DNA of 64,000 nt. It comes from Bradyrhizobium tropiciagri. GTDB lineage: Bacteria; Pseudomonadota; Alphaproteobacteria; Rhizobiales; Xanthobacteraceae. Location of the stretch: assembly GCF_001189845.1 (NCBI RefSeq), contig NZ_LFLZ01000016.1, positions 62,001-126,000 of the forward strand, in the 5' to 3' direction. Position numbers and translations under genes: made by a program. This document shows, one piece after another, positions 34,854-44,001 of this stretch. The notes under the pieces are model-generated. The model was not told the DNA's origin. It did not search any database and saw nothing but the letters and a program-made list of their open reading frames with translations. Position 1 is the first letter of the stretch, and each line of letters starts with the position of its first letter.

Positions 34854-36842
34854 ATGTCCGGAACCAAAATCCTCTGGGGACAGGTGATCGTCGTCGGCCT
34901 GATCGTTCTGCTGGCCATCTGGGGAGCAACAGAGTGGACGGCTTGGCGGCTCGCCTATCAACCGGAGCTTGGCCGGCCCTGGTTCGAACTGTTGGGCCTC
35001 AAGATCTATTACCCACCGATCTTCTTTTGGTGGTGGTTCGTCTACGATGCTTATGCGCCTCAGGTCTTTGTCGAGGGAGCCTTCATCGCCGCGTCCGGGA
35101 CCTTCGTTTCGATCGCGGCGGCGATCGGCATGTCCGTGTGGCGTGCGCGTGAAGCCAAGAACGTCGAGACCTATGGCTCGGCGCGCTGGGCTGACGCGGA
35201 AGAGGTTCGAGCGGCGGGACTTCTTGGTCCGGACGGTGTGGTGCTCGGCGAACTCGACCGCGACTACCTCCGTCATGACGGGCCGGAGCACGTGCTATGT
35301 TTCGCGCCCACCCGGTCCGGCAAAGGCGTTGGTCTCGTCGTTCCCTCTCTTCTTGCATGGCCGGGTTCGGCCATCGTGCACGACATCAAGGGCGAGAACT
35401 GGCAACTGACCGCCGGCTTCCGCTCGCAGCATGGCCGCGTCCTGTTGTTCGACCCCACCAACCCAAAGTCATCAGCTTACAATCCGCTCCTCGAAGTCCG
35501 ACGCGGGGAATGGGAGGTTCGAGACGTCCAGAACGTGGCCGACGTCCTGGTCGACCCCGAAGGCTCGCTCGACAAGCGGAACCACTGGGAGAAGACCAGT
35601 CATTCGCTCCTGGTCGGCGCCATACTCCATGTTCTCTATGCTGAGGCAGACAAGACCTTGGCCGGCGTCGCAGCTTTCCTATCCGATCCGAAGCGGCCGA
35701 TCGAGGTCACGTTAAAGGCGATGATGACCAGCCGGCACCTTGGCGAGCATGGTGCCCATCCCGTGGTCGCCTCAACCGCGCGCGAACTCCTCAACAAATC
35801 CGAGAACGAACGTTCAGGCGTCCTGTCCACCGCGATGTCGTTCCTCGGCCTTTACCGCGATCCCGTCGTGGCCCAGGTGACCTGTCGCTGCGACTGGCGG
35901 ATTGCCGATCTGATCGCAGATAGCCGACCGGCGACGCTTTACCTTGTGGTGCCACCTTCCGATATCTCGCGAACCAAACCATTGATTCGTCTGGTGCTGA
36001 ATCAGATCGGCCGGCGCCTAACTGAGGACTTACACGCCCGCGATCGCCGGCATCGCGTTCTGATGATGCTCGACGAGTTCCCGGCACTCGGACGGCTTGA
36101 TTTCTTCGAGTCCGCGCTGGCCTTCATGGCGGGATACGGCATCAAGAGTTTCTTGATCGCGCAATCGCTCAATCAGATCGAGAAGGCCTACGGCCCCAAC
36201 AACGCCATTCTCGACAATTGTCACGTCCGCGTCAGCTTCGCGACCAACGACGAGCGGACGGCCAAAAGGGTGTCCGACGCGCTGGGTACGGCGACCGAGA
36301 TGCGGGCGATGAAGAACTACGCCGGGCACAGGTTGAACCCATGGCTGGGGCACCTCATGGTCTCGCGCCAGGAGACGGCGAGGCCGCTATTGACCCCCGG
36401 CGAAGTCATGCAGCTTCCACCGATGGACGAGATCGTCATGGTGGCGGGCACGCCGCCAATCCGGGCGAAGAAGGTCCGCTACTACGAGGATCAGCGATTT
36501 ACCGAGCGTGTCTTGCCACCGCCCGATCCGGCGGCATCAGGTCAGTCATCGCGAATGGATGGATGGTCAACACTTGGAACTCTGAAGCCGACGCGAGGTC
36601 CAACTGACAAAGCCGCCGAGGCCGAGGAAGATGCGGCGAACAGCGGGCTCCGTCGTGAGCCCGAACTCCCCGATCACGTCGCGATCGCTAAGGAGACGAC
36701 CGAACCGACGCCGGCAGAGGAATTTGCGGCCGTTCTTGACGACGACGAGGATGCCATCCGTCAGTCCCGGTTCATACGCCAGCAGATGCGCGGTGTCGCC
36801 CGTCAAGTCGCCATGGACCCGAATGACGGTATGGAGCTCTGA
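34854..36842 (+). CDS. traG: TraG/VirD4-type coupling protein
   Basis: A 662-residue type IV coupling protein. Two N-terminal transmembrane helices (about 6-28 and 75-98) anchor it; the P-loop APTRSGKGVG lies at 151-160 and the Walker B-like MMLDEFPALGRL at about 404-415. The C-terminus is acidic and proline-rich. It links the relaxosome to the Trb channel and supplies ATP-driven DNA pumping. AAGGGA precedes the ATG at 34854. It lies between rlxS and a CopG gene, as in related ICEs. Confidence 0.92.
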   Translation: MSGTKILWGQVIVVGLIVLLAIWGATEWTAWRLAYQPELGRPWFELLGLKIYYPPIFFWWWFVYDAYAPQVFVEGAFIAASGTFVSIAAAIGMSVWRAREAKNVETYGSARWADAEEVRAAGLLGPDGVVLGELDRDYLRHDGPEHVLCFAPTRSGKGVGLVVPSLLAWPGSAIVHDIKGENWQLTAGFRSQHGRVLLFDPTNPKSSAYNPLLEVRRGEWEVRDVQNVADVLVDPEGSLDKRNHWEKTSHSLLVGAILHVLYAEADKTLAGVAAFLSDPKRPIEVTLKAMMTSRHLGEHGAHPVVASTARELLNKSENERSGVLSTAMSFLGLYRDPVVAQVTCRCDWRIADLIADSRPATLYLVVPPSDISRTKPLIRLVLNQIGRRLTEDLHARDRRHRVLMMLDEFPALGRLDFFESALAFMAGYGIKSFLIAQSLNQIEKAYGPNNAILDNCHVRVSFATNDERTAKRVSDALGTATEMRAMKNYAGHRLNPWLGHLMVSRQETARPLLTPGEVMQLPPMDEIVMVAGTPPIRAKKVRYYEDQRFTERVLPPPDPAASGQSSRMDGWSTLGTLKPTRGPTDKAAEAEEDAANSGLRREPELPDHVAIAKETTEPTPAEEFAAVLDDDEDAIRQSRFIRQQMRGVARQVAMDPNDGMEL

Positions 36843-36848
36843 GGTAAT

Positions 36849-37274
36849 ATGCGCGACCGGATGAACGTCTACTTCCCACCGGAGATTCTGAAACAGATCT
36901 CGGAGCTCGCCGATCGCAAGAAGCTTTCCCGGTCTGCGATCGTAGAGGCGGCGGTTGCTTCGTTTCTATCGCCGGACGGCGCGGACAGGCGGGAGGCAGC
37001 GTTTACCCGGCGCCTAGATCGGCTTTCCCGTCAGATGCAGAGACTGGAACGCGACGTCGGTTTGACCGCCGAGAGCTTGGCCCTGTTCATCCGTTTCTGG
37101 CTGACGATCACGCCACCGCTACCCAACGACGCGCAGGCGGCCGCACAGGCAAAGGGCCGGGAGCGCTTTGAAGGATTTGTCGAGGCGCTCGGTCGGCGTT
37201 TGCAAAAGGGGCAAAGCTTTCTGCGCGAAATTCCAGAAGATATACGCCGTCAGGAACCGGCCGAAGAAATCTGA
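36849..37274 (+). CDS. CopG / ribbon-helix-helix protein
   Basis: A 141-residue protein with an N-terminal ribbon-helix-helix: MNVYFPPEILKQISELADRK, then LSRSAIVEAAVASF, followed by a helical region with a hydrophobic segment (SLALFIRFWLTITPPLP). GAGGT lies close to the ATG, 6 bp behind traG, so it shares the operon. Proteins at this place are thought to regulate transfer genes or help the relaxosome; neither is shown here. It is the last gene before the inserted transporter cassette. Confidence 0.82.
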   Translation: MRDRMNVYFPPEILKQISELADRKKLSRSAIVEAAVASFLSPDGADRREAAFTRRLDRLSRQMQRLERDVGLTAESLALFIRFWLTITPPLPNDAQAAAQAKGRERFEGFVEALGRRLQKGQSFLREIPEDIRRQEPAEEI

Positions 37275-37305
37275 TTGAACCATGTAGAAACAGCATTTCG
37301 CCGGT

Positions 37306-37319
37306 CTTTCTTTTTCTAC
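37306..37319 (+). repeat. Left copy of a direct repeat flanking the MFS gene
   Basis: CTTTCTTTTTCTAC, identical to 38782-38795. Over the next 15 bp the two copies agree at 10 positions (both contain a CTACGAC/CCACGATCG-like stretch). The copies bracket the transporter gene inserted between copG and trbB. Confidence 0.6.
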
Positions 37320-37406
37320 CCCAGCCTACGACCGCAGCGATTTAGCCGAACTGACAAAAGCTGGACGCGCTATCGGCTCTAGCGAGCTGAGAGCAAAGGG
37401 GCCAGC

Positions 37407-38735
37407 ATGCAAATTTTAACAGCATGGCGTCGAATCGCGCGCGTCTTTCTGCCTTTTGCAGCTGGGTCCTATTTCTCTTATCTGTTTCGAACGATCAACG
37501 CTCTGATCGCCAGCCATCTCAGCTCGGATACCGGCGTTGGTGCTGCTGATCTCGGGTTGCTTACGTCAGTCTATTTTTTTGTTTTCGCAGCGGTTCAGAT
37601 CCCCATCGGTATTCTATTGGACCGCTTTGGTCCGCGTCGCGTACAGAGCGTTTTGCTGTTGCTCGCAGCACTCGGCGCCGGACTATTCGCGGTATCGAAC
37701 GGCTTCCTACTCCTCTTGATCGCGCGCGCAATGATCGGGCTTGGTGTCGCGGCGTCGCTCACGGCAGGACTGAAGTCCATCATCCTTTGGTTCCCCAGGG
37801 AGCGAGTTGCGTTGCTCAATGGCTACATGATCATGGTGGGATCGCTTGGAGCGGTGACCGCCACGGCTCCCGTCGAATACCTGCTCGCCTGGATGGGCTG
37901 GCGGCAGCTCTTTGACATCATGGCCCTCGCGACCGGTGCGACAGCTATTCTCATCTACGTCGTAGTGCCTGAACGAGGAGTGGCCCCATCAACAGCGGCC
38001 GCTTCCCTGAGCTCCGTCTTCAGCGATCGGCGCTTTTGGCGAATGGCACCGTTGTCGGCGACTTGCGTTGGATCGTCCTGGTCCCTGCAGGGATTGTGGG
38101 CATCGCCGTGGCTGACAGACGTCGAGGGGTTTGACCGTTCAAGTCTTGTCAGGCAACTGTTCATAATGTCGATCATGCTTGGCGGCGGTGCCTGGTTGTT
38201 CGGCATGACGGTCCATCACATCAAACGAAGGGGAATCGGGGCGGAGACGGTATTAACGATCGTTGCAGTCTTGCTTATCGCAGCCGAGCTGGCCTTGATC
38301 CTGCGAGTGCCTCTGCCATCCATTTTTCCTTGGTCCGTTGTCGCAATTGCCGGAACGGCGACCGTGGTCAGTTTTGCGGTAATAGCGGATTACTTTCCGC
38401 CTGAGCTTGCTGGTCGTGCCAATGGCACTTTGAACGTCTTGCACTTTGGCTGGGCCTTTCTGGCACAATCTGCAACAGGCCTGATCCTAGAGCAATGGGT
38501 GAGGAACGATGGCCATAGGCCCGTCCAAGCCTATCAAGTCGCTTTTGGTCTCAACGTAGTACTGCAGATCGCGACGCTGGTCTGGTTCGCGCTGCCCTGG
38601 CGCCGATCCATCGTTTCGTGGATAAGTTCAATCCTCTTCTTCAGGCCGGCTGACATTCGCTGCGCTGTCGAGTCAGTTGGGTTGTATGAGGACTCGGTCA
38701 TCCTCTTGCCCGCGAATGACGATGTGGAGTGGTAA
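37407..38735 (+). CDS. MFS transporter inserted between copG and trbB
   Basis: A 442-residue major facilitator with about 12 transmembrane helices. The loop 2-3 motif GILLDRFGPRRV (about 71-82) is the classical MFS signature A; two six-helix halves are split near residue 200. AAGGGG lies upstream of the ATG. The C-terminal 40 residues are hydrophilic. The substrate is not readable. Its base use is more AT-rich than the neighbouring tra/trb genes, and it is framed by a 14-bp direct repeat, so it looks like a later insert. The region between traG and trbB is a known site for cargo on such elements. Confidence 0.82.
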   Translation: MQILTAWRRIARVFLPFAAGSYFSYLFRTINALIASHLSSDTGVGAADLGLLTSVYFFVFAAVQIPIGILLDRFGPRRVQSVLLLLAALGAGLFAVSNGFLLLLIARAMIGLGVAASLTAGLKSIILWFPRERVALLNGYMIMVGSLGAVTATAPVEYLLAWMGWRQLFDIMALATGATAILIYVVVPERGVAPSTAAASLSSVFSDRRFWRMAPLSATCVGSSWSLQGLWASPWLTDVEGFDRSSLVRQLFIMSIMLGGGAWLFGMTVHHIKRRGIGAETVLTIVAVLLIAAELALILRVPLPSIFPWSVVAIAGTATVVSFAVIADYFPPELAGRANGTLNVLHFGWAFLAQSATGLILEQWVRNDGHRPVQAYQVAFGLNVVLQIATLVWFALPWRRSIVSWISSILFFRPADIRCAVESVGLYEDSVILLPANDDVEW

Positions 38736-38781
38736 GCAAGCCACTCCCAGCGAACCGTCACCTCGAGTATCAATTCTCAGA

Positions 38782-38795
38782 CTTTCTTTTTCTAC
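38782..38795 (+). repeat. Right copy of a direct repeat flanking the MFS gene
   Basis: CTTTCTTTTTCTAC, identical to 37306-37319, 46 bp behind the MFS stop codon and about 107 bp before trbB. Confidence 0.6.
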
Positions 38796-38902
38796 GCTAG
38801 TCCACGATCGCTGAAGCTGCTTGTTGCGCCAAGTCCATCGGTGCCTTTTCTAATCATCCCATCTTAGGCGCCTCGTAGGCGCCTCGTTTAGTGGGGGCGG
38901 CG

Positions 38903-39865
38903 GTGGCAATTCATTCCATTCAATCGGAAGCGAATTCCCGCGGTGCGCGAATGCTGCGTAGCGCACTTGGCGCTGCGATTGTGGGCTACCTCGAAGATGA
39001 GACAATCATTGAGGTCATGCTCAATCCCGATGGGCGGTTGTGGATCGACCGGTTGTCCAGTGGCCTGATTGACACCGGCGAAACTCTGTCCGCGGCAGAC
39101 GGCGAGCGCATTGTTCGCCTGGTGGCGCATCACGTAGGCGCGGAGGTCCATGCCGGCTCGCCACGCGTCTCGGCCGAATTGCCTGGGACCGGCGAGCGCT
39201 TCGAAGGTCTCCTGCCGCCGGTTGTTGCAGCTCCTGCTTTCGCGATCCGCAAGCCTGCTGTCGCCGTGTTTACGCTCGACGATTATGTCGCCAAGGGGAT
39301 CATGACCTCGGGGCAGGCCAGGATCCTGAAGAGCGCCGTCGCCGCACGCAAGAACATCCTTGTCGCCGGCGGGACGTCGACCGGCAAGACCACCTTGACG
39401 AATGCGCTTTTGGCCGAGGTGGCAGAGACCTCCGATCGGGTCGTACTGATCGAAGACACACGCGAACTTCAATGCAAGGCGCCCAATCTTGTCGCGCTAC
39501 GGACCAAAGACGGTGTGGCCACGCTATCGGACCTCGTTCGCTCCTCGCTGCGGCTGCGACCTGATCGCATCCCTGTTGGCGAAGTCCGCGGTGCGGAAGC
39601 GCTCGATCTGCTCAAGGCCTGGGGCACCGGTCACCCCGGAGGCATCGGGACCATTCATGCCGGCACCGCGCTCGGCGCGCTGCGGCGGCTCGAGCAACTC
39701 ATCCAGGAAGCCGTCATCACGGTTCCGCGTGCCCTGATCGCCGAAACGATCAACCTCGTCGCCGTCCTTACGGGCCGCGGTGCCGATCGTCGCCTCGCCG
39801 ATCTCGCCGTGGTCACAGGGCTCGGGGTCACTGGCGACTACGGCCTTTCACCAGCAGGAGACTAA
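38903..39865 (+). CDS. trbB: TrbB: conjugal transfer ATPase
   Basis: A 320-residue VirB11-like secretion ATPase. The P-loop GGTSTGKTT is at about 156-164, a Walker B/Asp box at [11 protein letters not shown], and the His-box-like [15 protein letters not shown] near 246-260. The hexamer powers pilus assembly and channel opening. I chose the GTG at 38903, preceded by GGGGGCGG, which gives the N-terminus [17 protein letters not shown]; a GTG four codons earlier and an ATG at 38951 are alternatives. It is the first gene of the trb run, one base before trbC, but separated from traG/copG by the MFS cassette. Confidence 0.9.
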   Translation: MAIHSIQSEANSRGARMLRSALGAAIVGYLEDETIIEVMLNPDGRLWIDRLSSGLIDTGETLSAADGERIVRLVAHHVGAEVHAGSPRVSAELPGTGERFEGLLPPVVAAPAFAIRKPAVAVFTLDDYVAKGIMTSGQARILKSAVAARKNILVAGGTSTGKTTLTNALLAEVAETSDRVVLIEDTRELQCKAPNLVALRTKDGVATLSDLVRSSLRLRPDRIPVGEVRGAEALDLLKAWGTGHPGGIGTIHAGTALGALRRLEQLIQEAVITVPRALIAETINLVAVLTGRGADRRLADLAVVTGLGVTGDYGLSPAGD

Positions 39866-39866
39866 C

Positions 39867-40193
39867 ATGCGTCCGCTTTATCGCTTTCTTCGAATGTCCG
39901 CATCGCTCACCGCGTGTGGCACGGTTCTCTTAGCGTCAGCACCGGCATGGGCGGCTGGGTCGAACATGCCGTGGGAGCAGCCGCTCAATCAGATCCTGCA
40001 GTCTGTCGAGGGGCCGGTCGCCAAGATCATCGCCGTCATCATCATCGTGGTGACCGGGCTCACGCTCGCGTTCGGGGATTCGTCAGGTGGTTTCCGCAGG
40101 CTGATCCAGATCGTGTTCGGATTGTCGATCGCGTTCGCGGCCTCGAGCTTCTTCCTGTCGTTCTTCTCGTTCGGCGGCGGCGTGGTGATCTAA
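39867..40193 (+). CDS. trbC: TrbC: conjugative prepilin
   Basis: A 108-residue VirB2-like pilin precursor: a signal sequence ending ASAPAWA (about residue 29), then two hydrophobic helices (AKIIAVIIIVVTGLTLAFG and FGLSIAFAASSFFLSFFSFG). TraF, encoded upstream, is expected to process and cyclise it. CAGGAG sits before the ATG. The TAA overlaps the ATG of trbD. Confidence 0.9.
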   Translation: MRPLYRFLRMSASLTACGTVLLASAPAWAAGSNMPWEQPLNQILQSVEGPVAKIIAVIIIVVTGLTLAFGDSSGGFRRLIQIVFGLSIAFAASSFFLSFFSFGGGVVI

Positions 40194-40456
40194 TGGATGA
40201 GCAGGTCGCAGGCTTTGTCGTGACCGTTCACCGGGCACTCACTGAGCCGATCCTGATGGGCGGCGCGCCGCGGTCGGTCGCGATTGTCAACGGCACGCTT
40301 GCGGCGGCCCTCGGACTTGGACTGCGGCTGTGGATCGCGGGTCTCGTCCTCTGGTTCATCGGTCACATGGCCGCCGTCTGGGCCGCCAAACGCGACCCCG
40401 CCTTCGTCGACGTGGTGCGCCGACATCTGCGCATTCCCGGTCATCTCAACGCCTGA
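40193..40456 (+). CDS. trbD: TrbD: inner-membrane T4SS protein
   Basis: An 87-residue VirB3-like protein with a hydrophobic hairpin (about 30-65: NGTLAAALGLGLRLWIAGLV, LWFIGHMAAVWAA). The start overlaps the trbC stop by one base. TrbD works with the TrbE ATPase in pilus assembly. Confidence 0.9.
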   Translation: MDEQVAGFVVTVHRALTEPILMGGAPRSVAIVNGTLAAALGLGLRLWIAGLVLWFIGHMAAVWAAKRDPAFVDVVRRHLRIPGHLNA

Positions 40457-40466
40457 GCCCTCGGTC

Positions 40467-42908
40467 ATGATGAACCTTTCCGAATACCGCCATTCCAACG
40501 CGCGTCTCGCCGATTTCCTGCCTTGGGCAGCCCTGGTCGACGAGGGCATCATTCTGAACAAGGATGGCTCCTTCCAACGGACGGCCAAATTCCGCGGCCC
40601 CGACCTGGACAGCGCGGTGCCGGCTGAACTTGTCGCCGTCGCAGGGCGTCTGAACAACGCTTTGCGCCGACTGGGATCAGGTTGGGCCGTATTCGTTGAG
40701 GCGCAGCGTCATTCTGCGGGCGCGTATCCCTTGAATATGTTTCCGGATGTCGCGTCCGCGCTGGTCGACGCCGAACGCAGGGCTCTTTTCGAGGAGGCGG
40801 GCGCCCACTATGAGTCCAGCTTTTTCCTGACGTTCCTCTATCTGCCGCCGGAGGAGGGCGGCGCCCGGGCAGAGCGGCTCCTCTATGAGGGCCGGGATCG
40901 CACTGCTGGTGCAGATGCTCGGGAGGTGCTGCGCGGGTTCATCGATCAAACCAACCGCGTACTGCAACTCGTCGAAGGGTTCATGCCAGAATGTGCCTGG
41001 CTCGACGATCAGGACACGCTGACCTACCTGCACTCGACCATCTCGACCAAGCGTCATCGCGTTCGAGTGCCCGAAATTCCGATGTACATCGATGCGCTGT
41101 TGGCCGACCAGCCGCTGACCGGTGGGCTAGAGCCGATGTTGGGCTCAGCCAAAATTCGGGTCCTGACAATTGTCGGCTTTCCGGGCGCCACGACCCCGGG
41201 AATCCTGGACGACCTGAATCGCCTGCCATTCTCGTATCGTTGGTCGACCCGCGCGATCATGCTCGACAAGACCGACGCCACCAGGCTGCTGACCAAGATT
41301 CGGCGGCAGTGGTTCGCCAAGCGAAAGTCCATCGGCGCCATCCTCAAGGAGGTCATGACCAACGAGGCGTCGACGCTGCTCGATACCGACGCGCACAACA
41401 AGGCGCTTGATGCCGACGCGGCGTTGCAGGAACTGGGGTCGGATCAGATAGGACAAGCCTTTGTCACGGCAACCGTCACCGTGTGGGACCGCGATCCGAA
41501 TGCGGCCAACGAGAAGTTACGGCTGGTTGAGAAGGTCATTCAGGGTCGGGATTTCACCTGCATGATCGAGACGGTGAACGCCGTCGAAGCCTGGCTCGGC
41601 AGTCTGCCGGGACATGTCTACGCCAATGTGCGGCAGCCACCGATTTCGACTCTCAACCTCGCCCATATGATTCCGATGTCGGCCGTGTGGGCCGGCGAGG
41701 CGAGGGATCTGCACTTTGAGGGTCCGCCTCTGTTGTTCGGCAAGACGGAGGGATCAACGCCGTTCCGCTTCTCCCTCCACGTCGGCGACGTCGGCCATAC
41801 CCTCGTGGTGGGCCCGACCGGTGCCGGCAAATCCGTGTTGCTAGCTCTGATGGCGTTGCAATTCCGCCGTTATCCGAACTCTCAGGTCTTTGCGTTCGAT
41901 TTCGGCGGCTCAATTCGGGCGGCCGCGCTCGCCATGGGCGGTGACTGGCATGATTTGGGCGGCGCCTTGTCTGACGGAGGCGATCAACCCGTTGCGCTGC
42001 AGCCGCTGGCCTGGATTGATGATCCTTCCGAGCGCGGATGGGCGACGGAATGGATCGGCGCGATCCTGGCACGGGAAAAGGTCGAGATCACCCCGGAGGT
42101 CAAGGATCATCTGTGGTCGGCGCTGACATCTCTCGCTTCGGCGCCGAGGCAGGAGCGGACCTTGACGGGCCTGTCAGTCCTTCTTCAATTGAACTCCCTG
42201 AAGCGCGCCCTGCAACCATATTGCCTGGGCGGACCTTCCGGGCGCTTGCTTGATGCCGAATTCGAGCGTCTCGGCGAGGCGTCGGTCCAGGCGTTTGAGA
42301 CCGAAGGCTTGATCGGAACGAGTGCGGCGCCGGCCGTGCTGGCGTACCTCTTCCATCGTATTGGTGATCGTCTCGATGGCCGGCCGACACTCCTGATTGT
42401 CGACGAGGGGTGGCTTGCCCTCGATGACGAGGATTTTGCGGGGCAACTCCGGGAATGGCTGAAGACGCTTCGGAAGAAGAACGCGTCCGTCATCTTCGCC
42501 ACCCAGTCGCTTTCGGACATTGATGGCTCTGCGATCGCGCCGGCCATCATCGAAAGCTGCCCAACGCGCCTGTTGCTGCCGAACGAACGGGCGATCGAAC
42601 CGCAGATCACTGCCATCTATCGCCGTTTCGGCCTCAATGACCGCCAGATCGAACTTCTGAGCCGGGCAACGTCAAAGCGCGACTACTATTGCCAGTCTCG
42701 TCGCGGCAACCGGATGTTCGAACTTGGCCTTGGTGAGATTGCGCTCGCATTCACCGCAGCCTCTTCCAGGACAGACCAGGTCGCGATTACGCAGCTCATC
42801 GCCGAACGTGGACCCGACGGCTTCGTGCCTGCCTGGCTCGAGCAACGTGGCGTCGCCTGGGCGAACGATCTGATCCCCAATCTCGTCAATCTGGAGAAAT
42901 CGCTATGA
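40467..42908 (+). CDS. trbE: TrbE: VirB4-like ATPase
   Basis: An 813-residue cytosolic/inner-membrane ATPase of the VirB4 family. The N-terminal CagE/TrbE domain spans about 1-400; the P-loop GPTGAGKS is at 449-456, and the Walker B segment PTLLIVDEGWLALDDEDF lies near 645-660. It energises pilus biogenesis and substrate transfer and is the largest trb gene. Two adjacent ATG codons (40467, 40470) can start it. Its last codons overlap the trbJ start (ATGA). Confidence 0.93.
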   Translation: MMNLSEYRHSNARLADFLPWAALVDEGIILNKDGSFQRTAKFRGPDLDSAVPAELVAVAGRLNNALRRLGSGWAVFVEAQRHSAGAYPLNMFPDVASALVDAERRALFEEAGAHYESSFFLTFLYLPPEEGGARAERLLYEGRDRTAGADAREVLRGFIDQTNRVLQLVEGFMPECAWLDDQDTLTYLHSTISTKRHRVRVPEIPMYIDALLADQPLTGGLEPMLGSAKIRVLTIVGFPGATTPGILDDLNRLPFSYRWSTRAIMLDKTDATRLLTKIRRQWFAKRKSIGAILKEVMTNEASTLLDTDAHNKALDADAALQELGSDQIGQAFVTATVTVWDRDPNAANEKLRLVEKVIQGRDFTCMIETVNAVEAWLGSLPGHVYANVRQPPISTLNLAHMIPMSAVWAGEARDLHFEGPPLLFGKTEGSTPFRFSLHVGDVGHTLVVGPTGAGKSVLLALMALQFRRYPNSQVFAFDFGGSIRAAALAMGGDWHDLGGALSDGGDQPVALQPLAWIDDPSERGWATEWIGAILAREKVEITPEVKDHLWSALTSLASAPRQERTLTGLSVLLQLNSLKRALQPYCLGGPSGRLLDAEFERLGEASVQAFETEGLIGTSAAPAVLAYLFHRIGDRLDGRPTLLIVDEGWLALDDEDFAGQLREWLKTLRKKNASVIFATQSLSDIDGSAIAPAIIESCPTRLLLPNERAIEPQITAIYRRFGLNDRQIELLSRATSKRDYYCQSRRGNRMFELGLGEIALAFTAASSRTDQVAITQLIAERGPDGFVPAWLEQRGVAWANDLIPNLVNLEKSL

Positions 42909-43633
42909 GAGCTCTTGGCCTATTGGCGACCACGGCCGCCTTCGCTCTGGTATTTGGTGTTGCGGTGCCCGCGAAGGCGCTGATCGTCTTTGATCCCAAC
43001 AACTACGTCCAGAATGTCCTGACGGCCGCGCGAGAACTCCAGCAGATCAATAATCAGATCACCTCGTTGCAGAACGAGGCGCAGATGCTGATCAATCAGG
43101 CAAAGAACCTTGCAAATTTACCGTATTCGTCGCTGCAACAACTGCAAGCCTCGATCCAGCGGACTCAGCAATTGCTGGCACAGGCCCAGCGCATCACCTA
43201 CGACGTCCAGCAGATCGACCGCGCCTTCTCGACGAGCTACGCGCCAGCGACCGGCAGCCAGTCGAACCAGCTACTGATCTCCAACGCTCAATCGCGCTGG
43301 CAAAATACTTACTCGGCAACTCAGGACGCGCTTCGCGTCCAGGCCGGCATCGTCGGCAACCTCGACACTAATCGTATCCAGACATCCACACTCGTAACAT
43401 CAAGCCAGGGTGCCAGCGGCGCGCTGCAGGCAACGCAGGCTGGCAATCAGATCCTTGCGCTGAATGTACAGCAGCTCGCCGATCTTACAGCTGTCGTGAC
43501 GGCGCAGGGCAGGGCGCAGAGCCTAGAAGCTGCTCAGCGCGCCTCGGCTCAGGATCAAGGACGAGAACAGCTTCGGCGGTTCCTGACACCGGGGCAGGGC
43601 TATCAATCCTCCAACGTGCAGATGTTTCACTGA
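42905..43633 (+). CDS. trbJ: TrbJ: periplasmic T4SS protein
   Basis: A 242-residue VirB5-like protein. A signal peptide (MRALGLLATTAAFALVFGVA, cleavage probably after AKA) is followed by IVFDPNNYVQNVLTAAREL, characteristic of TrbJ, and long Gln-rich coiled-coil helices (about 40-110). It is a minor pilus-tip or adhesion component. It overlaps trbE upstream and trbK downstream. Confidence 0.9.
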   Translation: MRALGLLATTAAFALVFGVAVPAKALIVFDPNNYVQNVLTAARELQQINNQITSLQNEAQMLINQAKNLANLPYSSLQQLQASIQRTQQLLAQAQRITYDVQQIDRAFSTSYAPATGSQSNQLLISNAQSRWQNTYSATQDALRVQAGIVGNLDTNRIQTSTLVTSSQGASGALQATQAGNQILALNVQQLADLTAVVTAQGRAQSLEAAQRASAQDQGREQLRRFLTPGQGYQSSNVQMFH

Positions 43634-44001
43634 TGACCGACGTAAAGGCATTCAAGGCGCTGTCGCTGCTTACGACAATCGGCCTGGTGGCCGTCGCTGC
43701 CTGCACGATTCAACTGCGTGGCGGAGACGATTCTCCGCCGGCATCGAAGGCGGAGCAGACGACCGATGCAACCGCGTCCGATCTCGCACGCTGCCGCGGC
43801 GTCACTTGGGAGGAAGCAGCGGGCTATCGGCATTGTAGGCGCGTTTGGGACGAAAATCGGCGCCGTTTCTTTGGCAAAAGGGACAGCGCCGCAGCTTCCG
43901 GCCACGATGAGCCAACCAGTTCGATAGCTGTCTTAAAGGATCAAAGCCGGATCCCTCAGGGATATCCCAACCTTGCGACACCTGAGGTGAGCAAGCCATG
44001 A
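43633..44001 (+). CDS. trbK: TrbK-like entry-exclusion lipoprotein
   Basis: A 122-residue protein with a hydrophobic N-terminus ending in a lipobox-like VAVAAC (cysteine at about 24), then a polar domain with CRGVTWEEAAGYRHCRRVW, the signature of the TrbK-alt family. Such lipoproteins reduce redundant transfer into cells already carrying the element. It overlaps trbJ by one base and trbL by four. Confidence 0.82.
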   Translation: MTDVKAFKALSLLTTIGLVAVAACTIQLRGGDDSPPASKAEQTTDATASDLARCRGVTWEEAAGYRHCRRVWDENRRRFFGKRDSAAASGHDEPTSSIAVLKDQSRIPQGYPNLATPEVSKP

